DNA of 35,764 nucleotides from Oceanisphaera marina (GTDB lineage Bacteria > Pseudomonadota > Gammaproteobacteria > Enterobacterales > Aeromonadaceae): NCBI RefSeq assembly GCF_014643915.1, contig NZ_BMKE01000027.1:1-35764 (forward strand), read 5' to 3'. Positions within the stretch are counted from its first letter, which is position 1. Every line of letters begins with the position of its first letter. The notes below the pieces were generated by a model, which did not search any database, was not told where the DNA came from, and worked only from the letters and a program-made list of their open reading frames with translations. The position numbers and the translations under genes are program-made. Below, piece after piece: positions 19,249-29,399 of this stretch.

Positions 19249-20409
19249 TTAGTCTTTGCCCTGCGGCAGCGGCAGTATATCCGGAAAGCTCAGCATGGCA
19301 TCACGACGTCGTGATTCGATGATATCGGCATATATCTCGGTAGTGCGGAGCTCAGAATGGCCTAAAAGCCGAGATAGAGTATAAATATCCACGCCGTTGG
19401 TGAGCTGAATCACGGCAAATGTATGTCTGGCAGCATGAAAAGTTACCTGCTTGGTGATCCCCGCTTTCATCGCCCAGCGAAGGAGCTCCATGTTGTGCCA
19501 GGAGCTGTATTTTAGCCCTCGGAATACGCGCGCGGACGACTCTTGGCGAGTACCCATCAGCTGCATAGCCATCGAGCTAAGATCCAAATATTGCAGATCA
19601 TTGGTCTTTTTTTGATGGAATATGATCCTATAGCTGTCGTAGAACGGTTCCACTTCTGCCCATGTAAGCTTGTTAATATCCGACCAGCGTAGGCCGGTAC
19701 AGCAGGAGAAGAGGAAAGCGCGCTTGAGAACGTCATACCGGCACTCCGCATGAGCCATGGCAATAAGTTCATCCTTGGTTAGGTGTGTTCGCTTGTTGTT
19801 CTCGGCTTTGATGCATTTAACCCTACGTGTGGGATTATCTTTGAGTATGCCTTTCTCTTCTGCCTGATTTAAGCAGGCTCGAAGCTTGTTGAAGTAGGTA
19901 TATTGGGTATTGCGACTGAGAGCCGAGTCGCTCTTGGTACGGGCCTCGTGCATAAGATAATGACGAAAGCCTTCCATGAAGGACTGATTTACTTCTCCGA
20001 AGGTGAGATCAGGCAGCTGGTAATACTGCTTGAGGTGTTTGAGTGTGGAAACCCAAATCGAATGGTTACTCTTGCTAGTGTCTAGCGCCTTCTGGTTCGT
20101 AACCTTTTGGAAGTAGTCAAAGAAGCTAGACTTCAGAGCGTTACCGCTATCCAGCTGGTGTTTGCCTGTTTCATGGTCGTACAGCCGTTTGGCCCTAATA
20201 GCCTCTACGGCTCGTTGAGTTTCTCGGTTGTGTAATCTTTGCGCTGGTGTTCGTGGGTTGTCATATAGGAACAGACTCAGCGATTCTCTGGACCGTTTAT
20301 GTTTACGTTTTTTGGTTTCAGGGTCGATATAGGACCCCGCGTAGTAGATGAGACGGATAGCTTTTTTTCCATCACGATCTGGTTCTCTGAGATCTATACT
20401 AATTTTCAT
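19249..20409 (-). CDS. int: Tyrosine integrase of the mnmE-inserted island
   Basis: The 386-residue tyrosine recombinase has an arm-binding N-terminus (about 1-90), a SAM-like core-binding domain (about 95-190) and a catalytic domain with the full R-H-R-H-Y set: R241 in CCTGLRWSD, HAAR (325-328), H351 in LLGHSELRT and Y360. It lies 161 bp from the mnmE stop and is transcribed away from it, as expected for an integrase beside its att site. I place the start at ATG 20409 (MKISIDLREP) behind GGGGGACAACC; the longer frame to 20472 would run through regulatory dyads. Its target, inferred from position, is the last 18 bp of mnmE. Confidence 0.93.
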   Translation of the reverse strand: MKISIDLREPDRDGKKAIRLIYYAGSYIDPETKKRKHKRSRESLSLFLYDNPRTPAQRLHNRETQRAVEAIRAKRLYDHETGKHQLDSGNALKSSFFDYFQKVTNQKALDTSKSNHSIWVSTLKHLKQYYQLPDLTFGEVNQSFMEGFRHYLMHEARTKSDSALSRNTQYTYFNKLRACLNQAEEKGILKDNPTRRVKCIKAENNKRTHLTKDELIAMAHAECRYDVLKRAFLFSCCTGLRWSDINKLTWAEVEPFYDSYRIIFHQKKTNDLQYLDLSSMAMQLMGTRQESSARVFRGLKYSSWHNMELLRWAMKAGITKQVTFHAARHTFAVIQLTNGVDIYTLSRLLGHSELRTTEIYADIIESRRRDAMLSFPDILPLPQGKD

Positions 20410-20422
20410 GGTTGTCCCCCGT

Positions 20423-20461
20423 GTGTACCCCGAGAGCTTAGCTTGGGGTACACTCGGGGTA
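20423..20461. promoter_or_regulatory. Overlapping dyads upstream of int
   Basis: GTGTACCCC (20423-20431) pairs with GGGGTACAC (20445-20453), and the offset pair TACCCCGAG (20426-20434) with CTCGGGGTA (20453-20461) shares the same bases. Two alternative dyads directly before the int ATG look like an operator or arm-type sites for Int or Xis. Confidence 0.55.
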
Positions 20462-20570
20462 AATAATTGCAAAACAACAACATTGAAAAATAGCTAAGTA
20501 GAATAAAAGTTCTTTTAAATCATGCTGGTAACTCTATTTAATTGCTTTTGTTACACCTTGTTTCGCTACT

Positions 20571-20588
20571 TTATTTACCGATACAGAA
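20571..20588. other. Attachment site at the mnmE 3' end
   Basis: On the minus strand the final codons read TTCTGTATCGGTAAATAA, encoding FCIGK-stop. This is the segment used as attB by SGI1-type integrases (TTCTGTATTGGTAAGTAA in enterobacteria). The mnmE reading frame is kept intact at the junction. No second copy of this sequence is visible elsewhere in the window. Confidence 0.7.
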
Positions 20589-21932
20589 GCTGGAGAAAAT
20601 CTTGCCCAGCAGATCATCGGAGGTGAATTCACCTGTGATTTGGCTGAGTTGCTCCTGGGCCAGGCGCAGTTCTTCTGCGACCAGTTCGCCGGCCATGTAT
20701 ACCTCCAGCTGCTCCTTGGCCATGATCAGATGCTGGTCGGCATGGTGCAGGGCGTCAAGGTGGCGACGACGGGCACTGAAGCCGCCTTCAGTCCCACTCT
20801 GAAAGCCCATGCAGTCTTTCAGGTGTTCTTTAAGCGCTGCCACGCCTTCGCCGGTTTTTGCCGATATGGGGTAGACGGGATGTTCACCGTCGCTGACTAC
20901 GGCCAGGGCTTCACCGCTCAAGTCGGCTTTGTTGCGGATCACGGTCAGACCAATGTGGGCAGGCAGGCGATCGATGAAATCGGGCCAGATATCCTTGGGG
21001 TGAAGGGCATCCGTGGTGGTGCCGTCCACCATAAACAGGATGCGATCCGCCTGTTCAATTTCGCTCCAGGCGCGTTCGATGCCGATGCGTTCCACCGCAT
21101 CGGTGGCTTCGCGTAAGCCGGCGGTGTCGATAATGTGCAGCGGCATGCCGTCCAGATGGATATATTCTCGTAGCACGTCGCGGGTGGTGCCGGCGATGTC
21201 GGTGACGATGGCCGACTCTTTGCCTGCCAGCGCATTCAACAGGCTGGACTTGCCGGCGTTGGGCCGGCCGGCAATCACCACTTTCATGCCTTCACGCATG
21301 ATGGCGCCCTGACGAGCCTGGCGCTGCACTTCGGTCAGCCGATCCATGATGGCGTAAAGCTCGCCGGCGATTTTACCGTCTGACAGAAAATCGACTTCCT
21401 CTTCGGGGAAGTCGATGGCCGCTTCCACGTAGATACGCAGGTGAGTAAGTGCTTCCACCAGGTTGTGAACGTGATTGGAAAACTCGCCCTGCAAAGAATG
21501 CAGCGCCGAGCGGGCGGCCTGTTCGCTGGAAGCCTCAATCAAGTCGGCAATGGCCTCGGCCTGAGCCAGATCCAGCTTGTCGTTGAGAAAGGCACGTTCG
21601 CTGAATTCACCGGCGTTGGCGGGGCGCAAGCCTGGCAGCTCTAAAATACGCTTGATCAGCATGTCGAGTACCACAGGGCCACCGTGGCCTTGCAGCTCGA
21701 GTACGTCTTCACCGGTAAAGCTGTTCGGGCCTTTGAATAGCAAGGCGATGCCCTGGTCCAGCACCTGGCCCTGGCTGTCTTTAAAGGGCAGATAGTCGGC
21801 GAAGCGTACCTTGGGCACCTTACCCAGTACCGCCTGGGCTACGGTTTCGGCATGGGGGCCGGACACGCGTATTATGCCCACACCGCCTCGGCCTGGCGCG
21901 GTGGCTTGAGCTACTATGGTATCAAACGACAT
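20571..21932 (-). CDS. mnmE: tRNA modification GTPase MnmE (TrmE)
   Basis: This 453-residue protein acts with MnmG to install the cmnm5 group on U34 of certain tRNAs. It has the N-terminal folate-binding domain (1-118, [20 protein letters not shown]), a helical domain, and an inserted G domain with GRPNAGKSS (222-230), [12 protein letters not shown] and NKAD. It ends in the essential C-terminal FCIGK, whose cysteine is catalytic. The start is ATG 21932 after GGAG; a TTG at 21947 is less likely. The length is standard. The island is fused after its stop codon without altering the protein. Confidence 0.97.
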   Translation of the reverse strand: MSFDTIVAQATAPGRGGVGIIRVSGPHAETVAQAVLGKVPKVRFADYLPFKDSQGQVLDQGIALLFKGPNSFTGEDVLELQGHGGPVVLDMLIKRILELPGLRPANAGEFSERAFLNDKLDLAQAEAIADLIEASSEQAARSALHSLQGEFSNHVHNLVEALTHLRIYVEAAIDFPEEEVDFLSDGKIAGELYAIMDRLTEVQRQARQGAIMREGMKVVIAGRPNAGKSSLLNALAGKESAIVTDIAGTTRDVLREYIHLDGMPLHIIDTAGLREATDAVERIGIERAWSEIEQADRILFMVDGTTTDALHPKDIWPDFIDRLPAHIGLTVIRNKADLSGEALAVVSDGEHPVYPISAKTGEGVAALKEHLKDCMGFQSGTEGGFSARRRHLDALHHADQHLIMAKEQLEVYMAGELVAEELRLAQEQLSQITGEFTSDDLLGKIFSSFCIGK

Positions 21933-21954
21933 CTGTTCTTTCTCCAAGCAATAA

Positions 21955-21978
21955 AAAGGCGACCCTGGGGTCGCCTTT
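21955..21978 (-). terminator. Terminator between yidC and mnmE
   Basis: AAAGGCGACCC and GGGTCGCCTTT form an 11-bp stem with a 2-nt loop. On the minus strand it is followed by TTATTG after the stem's T run, giving a typical intrinsic terminator after yidC. Confidence 0.8.
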
Positions 21979-22017
21979 AGTGTATTGATTTCTGGCGTCA
22001 GCGGCCAGCAAACGGCT

Positions 22018-23685
22018 TTAAGAAGCGGTTTTTCCGTGCAAGCCTTTCTTCTCCAGCTGGCGGAAGATGTACCACTGCTGGGTAATGGTCACCACGTTAC
22101 TGACCAACCAGTACAAGGTTAAGCCCGCAGGGAACCACAAGAAGAAGAAGGTAAAGATGATAGGCATAAACTGCATCACCTTCTGCTGCATCGGGTCCGT
22201 TACCGTGGTCGGGCTCATCTTTTGGATCAGGAACATACTGATACCCATCAGGATAGGCAGCACAAAGTAGGGATCACGAACCGACAAGTCATCAATCCAC
22301 AGCATGAAAGGTGCATGACGCAGCTCAACGGATTCCATCAATACCCAGTATAGGGAGATGAAAATTGGCATCTGCACCAGAATCGGTAAACAGCCGCCCA
22401 GCGGGTTTACTTTTTCTTTCTTGTACAGCTCCATCATGCCCTGAGACATCTTCTGGCGATCGTCACCATAGCGCTCTTTCAAGGCTTTCAGCTTGGGCTG
22501 CAGCATGCGCATCTTGGCCATGGAGGTGTACTGTGCCTTGGTCAGCGGATACATAACACCGCGCACCACAAAGGTGGTCAGTACGATGGCCAGGCCCCAG
22601 TTAATCACGAAGCTTTGCAGGAAATGCAGCAGCTTGAACAGGGGTTGGGCAATAAACCACAACCAGCCGTAGTCGACGGTCAAGTCGAGGTTTTCGGCAG
22701 CGGCGGCCATTTCATTTTGCAGTTTAGGGCCTAGCCACAGGTCGGCAGACAGAGTTTGCTCAGTACCGGGTGCGACGGTAACCAAAGGCGCCTTGAAGCC
22801 GATAGTGGCCTGGCCCTGGTTATTTAAAGAGCCGGTATACAGCTGATTTTGTTCCTGTTTCGGAGCAATCCAGGCAGATACGAAATAGTGCTGCAGCATG
22901 CCGACCCAACCGCCTTCGGTGGTTTGGTTCAGGTTGGCTTCTTTGACTTTCTTGAAGTCATATTTGGTGTAGCGGGTATCGCTGCTGGAATAGGCAGGGC
23001 CACGGTAAGCGGACGCCATCAGCATGTTGCCACCCTCGGCGTGGGGGCTTTCTATGCTTTGTTTGAGCTGACCATACAGCTGTGCCTGTACCGGCTCTGC
23101 GCTTTGGTTGTTGATGTTGTAGTTCACCTTAACCACATGGCTGTTACGCGTCAGGGTAAAGGTTTTGGTGAACACCACGCCATTGCTGTTGGTAAAGGTC
23201 ATGGGTACCGTCAGGCTGTCCTGGCCTTCGGCCAGCACATATTGCTGCTGTTCGGCCTGGTAAACAGGGCGACCGGCACTGTTGCCATCGGGACCATCAC
23301 GGCCAATCAAGCCACTTTGCGCCACGTTGACGAAGTCGGCGTTGTTCATCAACAGCACAAATTTATCATCGGAATCAAGGCTGTCGTTGTGCTCAAGCAA
23401 TTCGGTACCCACTACATCGCCACCCAGAGTATCTATGGTGAGCTGCAAGGTATCCGAGGTCACGGTAATCAGATTGCGGTTAGCAACAGCAGGAGCCGCT
23501 TCGGAAGGCACTTCGCCATTTGCCTGATCAGCCTGAGGGATAAAATCGTTATCTCCCTGATGTGCCGCGGCATTGGTCGTGGTTTGCTGATTTTCTACAG
23601 GGTTTTGAGCGCTATCCCACTGTTGCCAGATGAGGAAACTCACCAGCAGCAGAGCGATAATCAATATATTGCGTTGAGATTCCAT
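22018..23685 (-). CDS. yidC: Membrane protein insertase YidC
   Basis: The 555-residue inner-membrane insertase and chaperone works with or without SecYEG. It has an N-terminal membrane anchor (about 6-20, [17 protein letters not shown]), a large periplasmic domain with a low-complexity linker (about 25-70), and the conserved five-helix core from about residue 345. The core includes [24 protein letters not shown], with the positively charged groove arginine, and ends [13 protein letters not shown]. Size and order are those of E. coli YidC (548 residues). It starts three bases after the yidD stop within the rpmH-rnpA-yidD-yidC cluster. Confidence 0.97.
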   Translation of the reverse strand: MESQRNILIIALLLVSFLIWQQWDSAQNPVENQQTTTNAAAHQGDNDFIPQADQANGEVPSEAAPAVANRNLITVTSDTLQLTIDTLGGDVVGTELLEHNDSLDSDDKFVLLMNNADFVNVAQSGLIGRDGPDGNSAGRPVYQAEQQQYVLAEGQDSLTVPMTFTNSNGVVFTKTFTLTRNSHVVKVNYNINNQSAEPVQAQLYGQLKQSIESPHAEGGNMLMASAYRGPAYSSSDTRYTKYDFKKVKEANLNQTTEGGWVGMLQHYFVSAWIAPKQEQNQLYTGSLNNQGQATIGFKAPLVTVAPGTEQTLSADLWLGPKLQNEMAAAAENLDLTVDYGWLWFIAQPLFKLLHFLQSFVINWGLAIVLTTFVVRGVMYPLTKAQYTSMAKMRMLQPKLKALKERYGDDRQKMSQGMMELYKKEKVNPLGGCLPILVQMPIFISLYWVLMESVELRHAPFMLWIDDLSVRDPYFVLPILMGISMFLIQKMSPTTVTDPMQQKVMQFMPIIFTFFFLWFPAGLTLYWLVSNVVTITQQWYIFRQLEKKGLHGKTAS

Positions 23686-23688
23686 AGT

Positions 23689-23934
23689 TTATTTTCTTCG
23701 CTTTGTCGGGACCGGATCGTGGCCGCTTGGACCTAAAGGATGGCATTTTAATAGACGTTTGATAGTTAACCAACCGCCTTTTAAAAAACCGTGAAGCCGA
23801 ATGGCTTCAATGGCGTATTGCGAACAGGTGGGAGTAAAACGACACCTGGGTCCAAGCAGTGGACTAATGACCAGTTGATATAGGCGTATAATGCCTACGC
23901 TGAGTCGTTGCAGCGGCGAGAAAGCGTGCGCCAT
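23689..23934 (-). CDS. yidD: Membrane protein insertion efficiency factor YidD
   Basis: The 81-residue YidD family protein has the conserved [29 protein letters not shown] block with its two cysteines, and [24 protein letters not shown]. It is a peripheral inner-membrane protein that aids YidC-dependent insertion. The start overlaps the end of rnpA by 40 bases, the usual arrangement. Confidence 0.95.
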   Translation of the reverse strand: MAHAFSPLQRLSVGIIRLYQLVISPLLGPRCRFTPTCSQYAIEAIRLHGFLKGGWLTIKRLLKCHPLGPSGHDPVPTKRRK

Positions 23935-24257
23935 AGCCTATCCAGCAGCTCGAACAGCTCGTCATTGGGTACCTCTCCAACACCTTTTTTAGCGATCACT
24001 ACAATATCAACATTAGGCAGCTGATGTTGCTTCAAGCGAAACGCTTCACGGGCAACACGTTTTACCCTGTTGCGCCAAACGGCACGTTTAAGTGCTTTTT
24101 TGGGTACGGCTAAGCCGAGTCGTGGATGACCCAATTCGTTTGGTTTGGCAAGAAGTGTGAGATGTGGGGAAGCGGCTCTGACAGGGTTGTCGAAGACGTT
24201 TTTAAAATGGGCGGGAGTTAACAAACGTAACTCCCGTGAAAAGGTGTGCCTGGCCAT
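23895..24257 (-). CDS. rnpA: Ribonuclease P protein component
   Basis: This 120-residue basic protein, the cofactor of the RNase P ribozyme in tRNA 5' maturation, begins [17 protein letters not shown]. It carries the family signature [13 protein letters not shown] in the RNA-binding cleft, followed by [10 protein letters not shown]. Its ATG overlaps the rpmH stop by one base (TAATG), so the genes are translationally coupled. Confidence 0.96.
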   Translation of the reverse strand: MARHTFSRELRLLTPAHFKNVFDNPVRAASPHLTLLAKPNELGHPRLGLAVPKKALKRAVWRNRVKRVAREAFRLKQHQLPNVDIVVIAKKGVGEVPNDELFELLDRLWRTLSRRCNDSA

Positions 24258-24391
24258 TAGGCGCTCAGACGGGCACGACCTTTGGCGCGGCGAGCGGCCA
24301 GTACTTTGCGTCCACCTACGGTGGCCTTGCGAGCACGGAAACCGTGGCTGCGTTTGCGCTTCAAATTTGAAGGTTGAAAAGTGCGTTTCAT
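24257..24391 (-). CDS. rpmH: Ribosomal protein L34
   Basis: The 44-residue protein [20 protein letters not shown]... ends GRARLSA and matches L34 over its full length. It is a large-subunit protein and the first gene of the cluster leading to mnmE. Confidence 0.97.
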   Translation of the reverse strand: MKRTFQPSNLKRKRSHGFRARKATVGGRKVLAARRAKGRARLSA

Positions 24392-24745
24392 AGTAGTTAT
24401 TACCGCTGTGTCAGTTTGCTATACAGTTTGACCATGTACTCGACAGACGCATAAACATCACCGAGACGGCCCCACCAAAGAGGCCGAATTCTAAACAGTT
24501 CTGCATATAACGTCAATCCACATGGCGTTGATTGACGACCTATTCACGAGAAGTTTTTACTCGTTCAGGTCGATCCCTGGATCCTTAATGATCGCGGGGC
24601 TGGGATTATACAGTGCCCTTGGGGGTTAGCAACAAAAACAACAAGATCCTGTGGGGGTGATGTTGATGTTATTCAATACCCGCGCCGGTTTTGGCAAAGG
24701 GGCTGTATTTGTCTATGAAGATGAGCAGGGCGCCTGACCGGTCGC
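24392..24745. other. rpmH leader and GATC-rich intergenic region
   Basis: No gene is seen in these 354 bp. They hold the rpmH promoter, a leader of about 200 nt, and four GATC sites within about 100 bp (24570-24660). In many gammaproteobacteria oriC lies between rpmH and dnaA, so this could be the outer part of an origin region now split by the transporter and azurin genes. Confidence 0.5.
24605..24632 (-). promoter_or_regulatory. Sigma-70 promoter of rpmH
   Basis: On the minus strand TTGCTA (24632-24627) and TATAAT (24610-24605) are separated by 16 bp, close to consensus. Transcription would start near 24598, about 200 bases before the rpmH ATG. Confidence 0.7.
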
Positions 24746-25486
24746 TCACTCTGCCGGCAGTACCTTGCGTAAAAAGGCCCGGGTACGGGGGTCGTCGGGA
24801 TTGGTGAGTATCATCTCCGGTGGCCCCTGCTCTACGATGTGGCCGCCGTCCATGAAGATCACCCGGTCGGCCACATCGCGGGCAAAACCGATTTCGTGAG
24901 TCACGACCACCATGGTCTGGTGTGCCTGTGCCAGGTTTTTCATCAAGCCCAGGACTTCATCGACCCACTCCGGATCCAGAGCCGAGGTGGGTTCATCAAA
25001 CAGCATCACCTTGGCATGGCTGGCCATGGCGCGGCCTATGCCTATACGTTGCTGCTGGCCACCCGATAGAGAAGACGGATAGATATCGGCTTTATCCTCA
25101 AGCCCGATATCGCCCAGAATACGCAGTGCCTCGGCATGGGCTTCGACCTTGGGTTTGTTCCAGACGGTGATTAGCCCCTCTGCGATGTTGTCACGGGCCG
25201 TCTTGTTGGCAAACAGGGCATAATTCTGAAACACAAAAGAAGTGCGCTTGCGTAATTCTATGGCGTCTTTAGCGCTGTGTTTGGCCAGGTTGATGGCAAA
25301 GCCGTCTATCTCCATGGTGCCTGCCTCGGGGGTTTCCAGCAGATTGAGACAGCGCAGCAAGGTCGACTTGCCGGTGCCGGAAGGCCCCAGAATCACCACA
25401 ATTTCACCCTTTGCAATGTCCAGACTGATGTCGTTGAGCACGGTTTGGCCATGATAGATTTTGGTCAAATTGCGTAAGCTAATCAT
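24746..25486 (-). CDS. Amino-acid ABC transporter ATP-binding protein
   Basis: This 246-residue ATPase of the polar amino-acid (GlnQ/TcyN-like) family has Walker [11 protein letters not shown]-loop FQNYALF, signature LSGGQQQR, Walker [14 protein letters not shown] and the H-loop VTHE, all intact. It is the third gene of a binding protein-permease-ATPase operon and would power uptake across the inner membrane. I place the start at ATG 25486 ([11 protein letters not shown]), five bases after AGGAG; a longer in-frame start to 25507 would overlap the permease. Confidence 0.93.
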   Translation of the reverse strand: MISLRNLTKIYHGQTVLNDISLDIAKGEIVVILGPSGTGKSTLLRCLNLLETPEAGTMEIDGFAINLAKHSAKDAIELRKRTSFVFQNYALFANKTARDNIAEGLITVWNKPKVEAHAEALRILGDIGLEDKADIYPSSLSGGQQQRIGIGRAMASHAKVMLFDEPTSALDPEWVDEVLGLMKNLAQAHQTMVVVTHEIGFARDVADRVIFMDGGHIVEQGPPEMILTNPDDPRTRAFLRKVLPAE

Positions 25487-25493
25487 GGGGCTC

Positions 25494-26159
25494 CTAGTAG
25501 GCGGCATTGAGCCGTCGCTCTAATAACGTCTGCAAATAGGTAAAAAACACCACCACGGCCCAGTAAATAAGAGCAACGGCAATGAAAGACTCAAAAAACT
25601 TGAAGCTGCTGGAGGCTTCTTTTTGTGCCGAGGCCATGATTTCAGCCACGCCCAGGGTGAAGGCGAGCGACGTGCTTTTGATCATGTCGATAAAGTAGTT
25701 CATCAGCGAAGGGGTTGCGATGCGGGCGGCCTGAGGCAAAATAATGCGCCGCATCGCCTGGCTGCGCGTCATGCCGATGCTCATGGCCGCTTCCATCTGA
25801 CTCTTGTGCACCCCCAGAATGGCGGCACGAATCGATTCTGCCATATAGGCGGAAAAGTGCAGCGTTAGGCCGATAACGGCGGCGCTGAAGGCGTTGATAC
25901 CGATAAAAATCGGCATAATCTGCGGCAAACCGTAATAGAGCAAAAACAGCTGCACCAGCAGCGGCGTACCGCGGAAAAAAGAGATAAACAGTTTGGCCAG
26001 GGCATTAAGCCCGGGTAGCTGAAAGGTTCTGATTATCGCCAGTGCGCCGGCGATAATCAGCGCGAATACAAAGCCCAGCAGCGCCATTTCCATGGTGGTG
26101 CCCAGATATCTGAACAGGATAGGAAATAGCGCCAGGGTATAGTCGACATCAAATTGCAT
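25494..26159 (-). CDS. Amino-acid ABC transporter permease
   Basis: The 221-residue inner-membrane permease of the HisM/TcyL type has about five hydrophobic helices and the cytoplasmic EAA loop ([22 protein letters not shown]) that docks to the ATPase. It starts at ATG 26159 ([12 protein letters not shown]), two bases before the stop of the upstream binding-protein gene; the longer frame to 26255 lies inside that gene and is not protein-like. The C-terminus [10 protein letters not shown] is typical of the family. Confidence 0.92.
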   Translation of the reverse strand: MQFDVDYTLALFPILFRYLGTTMEMALLGFVFALIIAGALAIIRTFQLPGLNALAKLFISFFRGTPLLVQLFLLYYGLPQIMPIFIGINAFSAAVIGLTLHFSAYMAESIRAAILGVHKSQMEAAMSIGMTRSQAMRRIILPQAARIATPSLMNYFIDMIKSTSLAFTLGVAEIMASAQKEASSSFKFFESFIAVALIYWAVVVFFTYLQTLLERRLNAAY

Positions 26160-26160
26160 A

Positions 26161-26919
26161 TTATTTACTGCTGATGTCCGCGCCCAACCACTGCTGCGAT
26201 ATTTTTGCCAGGGTGCCGTCGGCGCGCATATCGGCCAGTGCCTGATCGACTTCACTCAGCAGCGCTTCCTGCTCGGGTGTTTTCAGGAAGGGAAAGGCAT
26301 TTTCCATGGTATCGAAGGGCTTTCCGGCCAGCTGCAACGGCAAACCGGCTTCTTTAATCAACTGTGCAGAGCCGACTCTGTCCATCACGAAGGCGTCGGT
26401 GCGACCCAGGGCCACGTCCTGCTCCAGATTGGTTTCATAGGTGATGATATTGATTTCATTGTTGGTATCTTGTTTGCGCATCAGCTGCTCGAAGTTGGAG
26501 CCCAGATTTACCGCAACTTTTTTGCCCTTGAGATCGTCCAGGCCCTGAATGCTGTCGTTGCCTTTACGCACCACTATTTGCGCGCCGTCATAAACATAGG
26601 GAGTAGAAAAATTATATTTCTCCAGACGTTCCGGCGTAATGGTGATCTGATTGGCGATGGTATCGATGCGGCCGGTTTCCAGCATGCCGAACAGACCCGA
26701 GAAGCTGGTGGTCACAAACTCCACTTCCTTGTCCAGGCGCTCACCAATCTCGTTCCATACATCCACTTCAAAGCCTTGCAGCTGGTCTTGCTGAACAAAG
26801 GTGAAGGGATAATAACGGCCAGACATGCCTACTTTGACGGTATCGGCAGCCATGGCGGGAGTAAGCAGAGTGGCAGACAGGGCAACAGCACTACCCAGCA
26901 GCGTAAGGGATTTAAGCAT
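26161..26919 (-). CDS. Periplasmic amino-acid (probably cystine) binding protein
   Basis: This 252-residue SBP_bac_3 protein has a cleavable signal peptide (1-24, ending PAMA). The mature part resembles FliY/TcyJ cystine-binding proteins: GRYYPFTFVQQDQLQGFEVDV, ANQITITPERLEKYNFSTPY, then LKGKKVAVNLGSNFEQLM, and an ending WLGADIS similar to the FliY tail. It is first in the operon. Cystine is the favoured ligand by similarity of these blocks, but other polar amino acids are possible. Confidence 0.88.
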   Translation of the reverse strand: MLKSLTLLGSAVALSATLLTPAMAADTVKVGMSGRYYPFTFVQQDQLQGFEVDVWNEIGERLDKEVEFVTTSFSGLFGMLETGRIDTIANQITITPERLEKYNFSTPYVYDGAQIVVRKGNDSIQGLDDLKGKKVAVNLGSNFEQLMRKQDTNNEINIITYETNLEQDVALGRTDAFVMDRVGSAQLIKEAGLPLQLAGKPFDTMENAFPFLKTPEQEALLSEVDQALADMRADGTLAKISQQWLGADISSK

Positions 26920-27146
26920 GATTCATTCTCCTGTGCCCGACGGCATCATGATAGGGAGCAGCCATGGCAGTAACAGCATGACGAAAGTAGCCGGTTATAT
27001 TGGCCGGTCAGAGTTTACAGGCTTTTAACATACCACAGCAACCGGCAGCGATACGCAACATTCTGACTATTGCAGTTGCAGGCGGGGACATCAAGAATAT
27101 TGAGAATGTGCGCAGGGCAGGGTTCGGAGCAAGTCATATAGAAAAT

Positions 27147-27169
27147 GAGTGCCTGCCGTGCAGGCACTC
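27147..27169 (-). terminator. Terminator downstream of the azurin gene
   Basis: GAGTGCCTGC and GCAGGCACTC form a perfect 10-bp stem with a 3-nt loop, nine bases after the azurin stop. The minus strand continues ATTTTCTAT, a short U-rich tail. Confidence 0.8.
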
Positions 27170-27177
27170 GAAAAGGC

Positions 27178-27639
27178 TTATTCAGTAATGCTGAATGTGC
27201 CTTTCATTATCCCGATGTGACCGGGGAAAGAGCAGAAGAAGCTGTAATCGCCATCGGCTTTCATATCTGCCGTGCTGAAGGTGACGCTGCTGCTTTCGCC
27301 GCCGCCAATCACGGCGGTATGGGCAATGACGCGCTCATCGTCTGCTTTCAGATAGTCGTGATCGACACCTGCGCTCATGCCATCATTTGCAATGGGCTGC
27401 ATGTCTTCTGTGGTGCTGAGCACCCAGTTATGACCCATGACGTTTTTAGCCATGGTGCCGGTGTGGTGCAAGGTGACAGTGACTTCTTCACAGCTGGCAG
27501 GAACGCTCAGCTCTTTCTGATCAAACTGCATTGCATCATTACTATTGATGTCCAGGTTACATTCATCAGCTGCAAATGCGGGCATTGCGGCCGTGGCAGA
27601 CATCAGTACGATTCCGGCTAAATAATGTGTCGTCTTCAT
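27178..27639 (-). CDS. azu: Azurin (periplasmic blue copper protein)
   Basis: The 153-residue precursor has a signal peptide (1-24, ending PAFA) and a mature domain beginning ADECNLDINSND, as in classical azurins. All type 1 copper ligands are visible: the first histidine in MGHNWVL, and cysteine, histidine and methionine in FFCSFPGHIGIMKG. Azurin shuttles single electrons in the periplasm, for example to denitrification enzymes or peroxidase. A good ribosome site (AAGGAGA) precedes ATG 27639. It is a single gene with its own terminator, placed beside the replication origin. Confidence 0.96.
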   Translation of the reverse strand: MKTTHYLAGIVLMSATAAMPAFAADECNLDINSNDAMQFDQKELSVPASCEEVTVTLHHTGTMAKNVMGHNWVLSTTEDMQPIANDGMSAGVDHDYLKADDERVIAHTAVIGGGESSSVTFSTADMKADGDYSFFCSFPGHIGIMKGTFSITE

Positions 27640-27699
27640 GCATATCTCCTTAAATGTACATGGAGCTAGCCACTGCACCAGCGGTGAACCAGCTGTCAT

Positions 27700-27988
27700 C
27701 ACCCTAACATAGATCTTTGTGAATAATCTTCGGTGGTGAAAAATAGTACGACAATTATCAGCAGGCTACAGCGGCAGGCGATGATCCTGCCGGCATTCGG
27801 CGATCGCGGCGTGTTACAGCATGTGAGTAGCTTGTTTATAACGACAAGGATCCTGTGTATGACTCATAAGTTATTCACAGATGTCAAGGATCATATTTTT
27901 CAGGATCGTGATGATCCGGCTAGAGATCCGGCCCTTGCCTCAGTAGAATACTCCCCCCTTGATTGATCCCTTTGTTTCAGGAGTTCTG
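27700..27988. other. Candidate chromosomal origin oriC
   Basis: The region before dnaA has two consensus DnaA boxes in inverted orientation, TTATTCACA at 27871-27879 and its complement TGTGAATAA at 27718-27726. It has about nine GATC (Dam/SeqA) sites in under 300 bp and an AT-rich GATCATATTTTT tract near 27890 that resembles an unwinding 13-mer. Repeated CAAGGATC and GATGATCC words recall enterobacterial oriC. The dnaA and azurin promoters must also lie here; a -10-like TAGAAT is at 27944-27949. Confidence 0.72.
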
Positions 27989-29386
27989 ATGAGCGCTATG
28001 CTTTGGCAGCAGTGTCTTAACCGGCTACAAGATGAATTGCCTTCGGCAGAATTCAGTATGTGGATCCGGCCGCTGCAGGCGGAGCTGGGCGACAACACCC
28101 TGACCCTGTTTGCCCCTAATCGTTTTGTGCTTGATTGGGTTCGGGATAAATATTTGTTGCGGATCAACGGTCTGTTGGCCGAATTCTGTGGCAGCAATTG
28201 CCCGCAGATGAAATTCGAAGTGGGTAAAAAACGGACACCGGTTAATCTGGTGACCAATGATGCTGGTAAAAGTAATGGCAGCACCAGTCCGAGTCGTCCT
28301 CAAAGTTCGGTGCAGACCACGCCCTCCTGGATTGAGCGCGCCGACGACAAGCCGCAAATTTCCTACAAGAGCAACATGAACACCAACTATACCTTCGACA
28401 ACTTCGTTGAAGGTAAGTCGAACCAGTTGGCGCGTGCGGCGGCACGTCAGGTGGCAGACAATCCGGGTGGTGCCTATAATCCGCTGTTTTTATACGGCGG
28501 CACCGGTCTGGGTAAAACGCACCTGTTGCATGCGGTGGGCAATGGCATTCGAGCTCGCAAGCCCGATGCCAAGGTTATCTATATGCACTCGGAACGCTTT
28601 GTGCAGGATATGGTCAAGGCCCTGCAGAACAACGCTATCGAAGAATTCAAGCGTTACTACCGCAGTGTGGATGCCTTGCTGATCGATGACATTCAGTTTT
28701 TTGCCAATAAAGAGCGCTCGCAGGAAGAGTTCTTTCATACCTTTAACGCACTGTTAGAAGGTAATCAGCAGATTATTCTTACTTCGGACCGTTATCCCAA
28801 AGAGATCAACGGCGTGGAAGACAGGCTCAAATCCCGCTTTGGTTGGGGTCTAACGGTGGCCATAGAGCCGCCGGAGCTGGAAACCCGAGTCGCGATTCTG
28901 ATGCGCAAGGCCGACGAAAACAAGATGCGCCTGCCCGATGAAGTGGCCTTTTTTATCGCCAAACGACTGCGCTCCAACGTGCGAGAGCTCGAAGGCGCGC
29001 TGAATCGGGTGATGGCCAACGCCAACTTCACCGGTCGAGCCATCAACATCGATTTTGTACGCGAGGCGCTGCGCGACATGTTGGCGCTGCAAGAAAAGTT
29101 GGTCACCATCGATAATATTCAGAAAACCGTGGCGGAATATTATAAAATCAAGCTGGCCGACCTGTTATCCAAACGCCGTTCGCGTTCGGTGGCGCGGCCT
29201 CGCCAGTTGGCCATGGCACTGGCCAAGGAGCTGACCAATCACTCGTTACCGGAAATTGGCGACGCTTTTGGTGGTCGCGATCATACGACCGTGCTGCACG
29301 CTTGCCGAAAAATCGGCCAGCTGCGCGAAGAGAGTCATGATATAAAGGAAGATTATTCCAATCTTATCCGCACCTTATCTTCCTGA
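27989..29386 (+). CDS. dnaA: Chromosomal replication initiator DnaA
   Basis: The 465-residue protein is closely similar to E. coli DnaA: domain [19 protein letters not shown], a variable linker (about 85-130), and the AAA+ domain with Walker [10 protein letters not shown] (170-178), Walker [10 protein letters not shown] and sensor motifs. The C-terminal DNA-binding signature is [15 protein letters not shown]. It melts oriC by binding DnaA boxes. I chose ATG 27989, eight bases after AGGAG, over an upstream in-frame start at 27959, because it matches the family N-terminus. It is the first gene of the dnaA-dnaN-recF-gyrB operon. Confidence 0.98.
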   Translation: MSAMLWQQCLNRLQDELPSAEFSMWIRPLQAELGDNTLTLFAPNRFVLDWVRDKYLLRINGLLAEFCGSNCPQMKFEVGKKRTPVNLVTNDAGKSNGSTSPSRPQSSVQTTPSWIERADDKPQISYKSNMNTNYTFDNFVEGKSNQLARAAARQVADNPGGAYNPLFLYGGTGLGKTHLLHAVGNGIRARKPDAKVIYMHSERFVQDMVKALQNNAIEEFKRYYRSVDALLIDDIQFFANKERSQEEFFHTFNALLEGNQQIILTSDRYPKEINGVEDRLKSRFGWGLTVAIEPPELETRVAILMRKADENKMRLPDEVAFFIAKRLRSNVRELEGALNRVMANANFTGRAINIDFVREALRDMLALQEKLVTIDNIQKTVAEYYKIKLADLLSKRRSRSVARPRQLAMALAKELTNHSLPEIGDAFGGRDHTTVLHACRKIGQLREESHDIKEDYSNLIRTLSS

Positions 29387-29399
29387 ATCGGAGAACCCC

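Noticed and set aside
22849-23736. Plus-strand open frame of 295 codons
   Set aside because: It is antisense to yidC and yidD, without ribosome site or recognisable domains.
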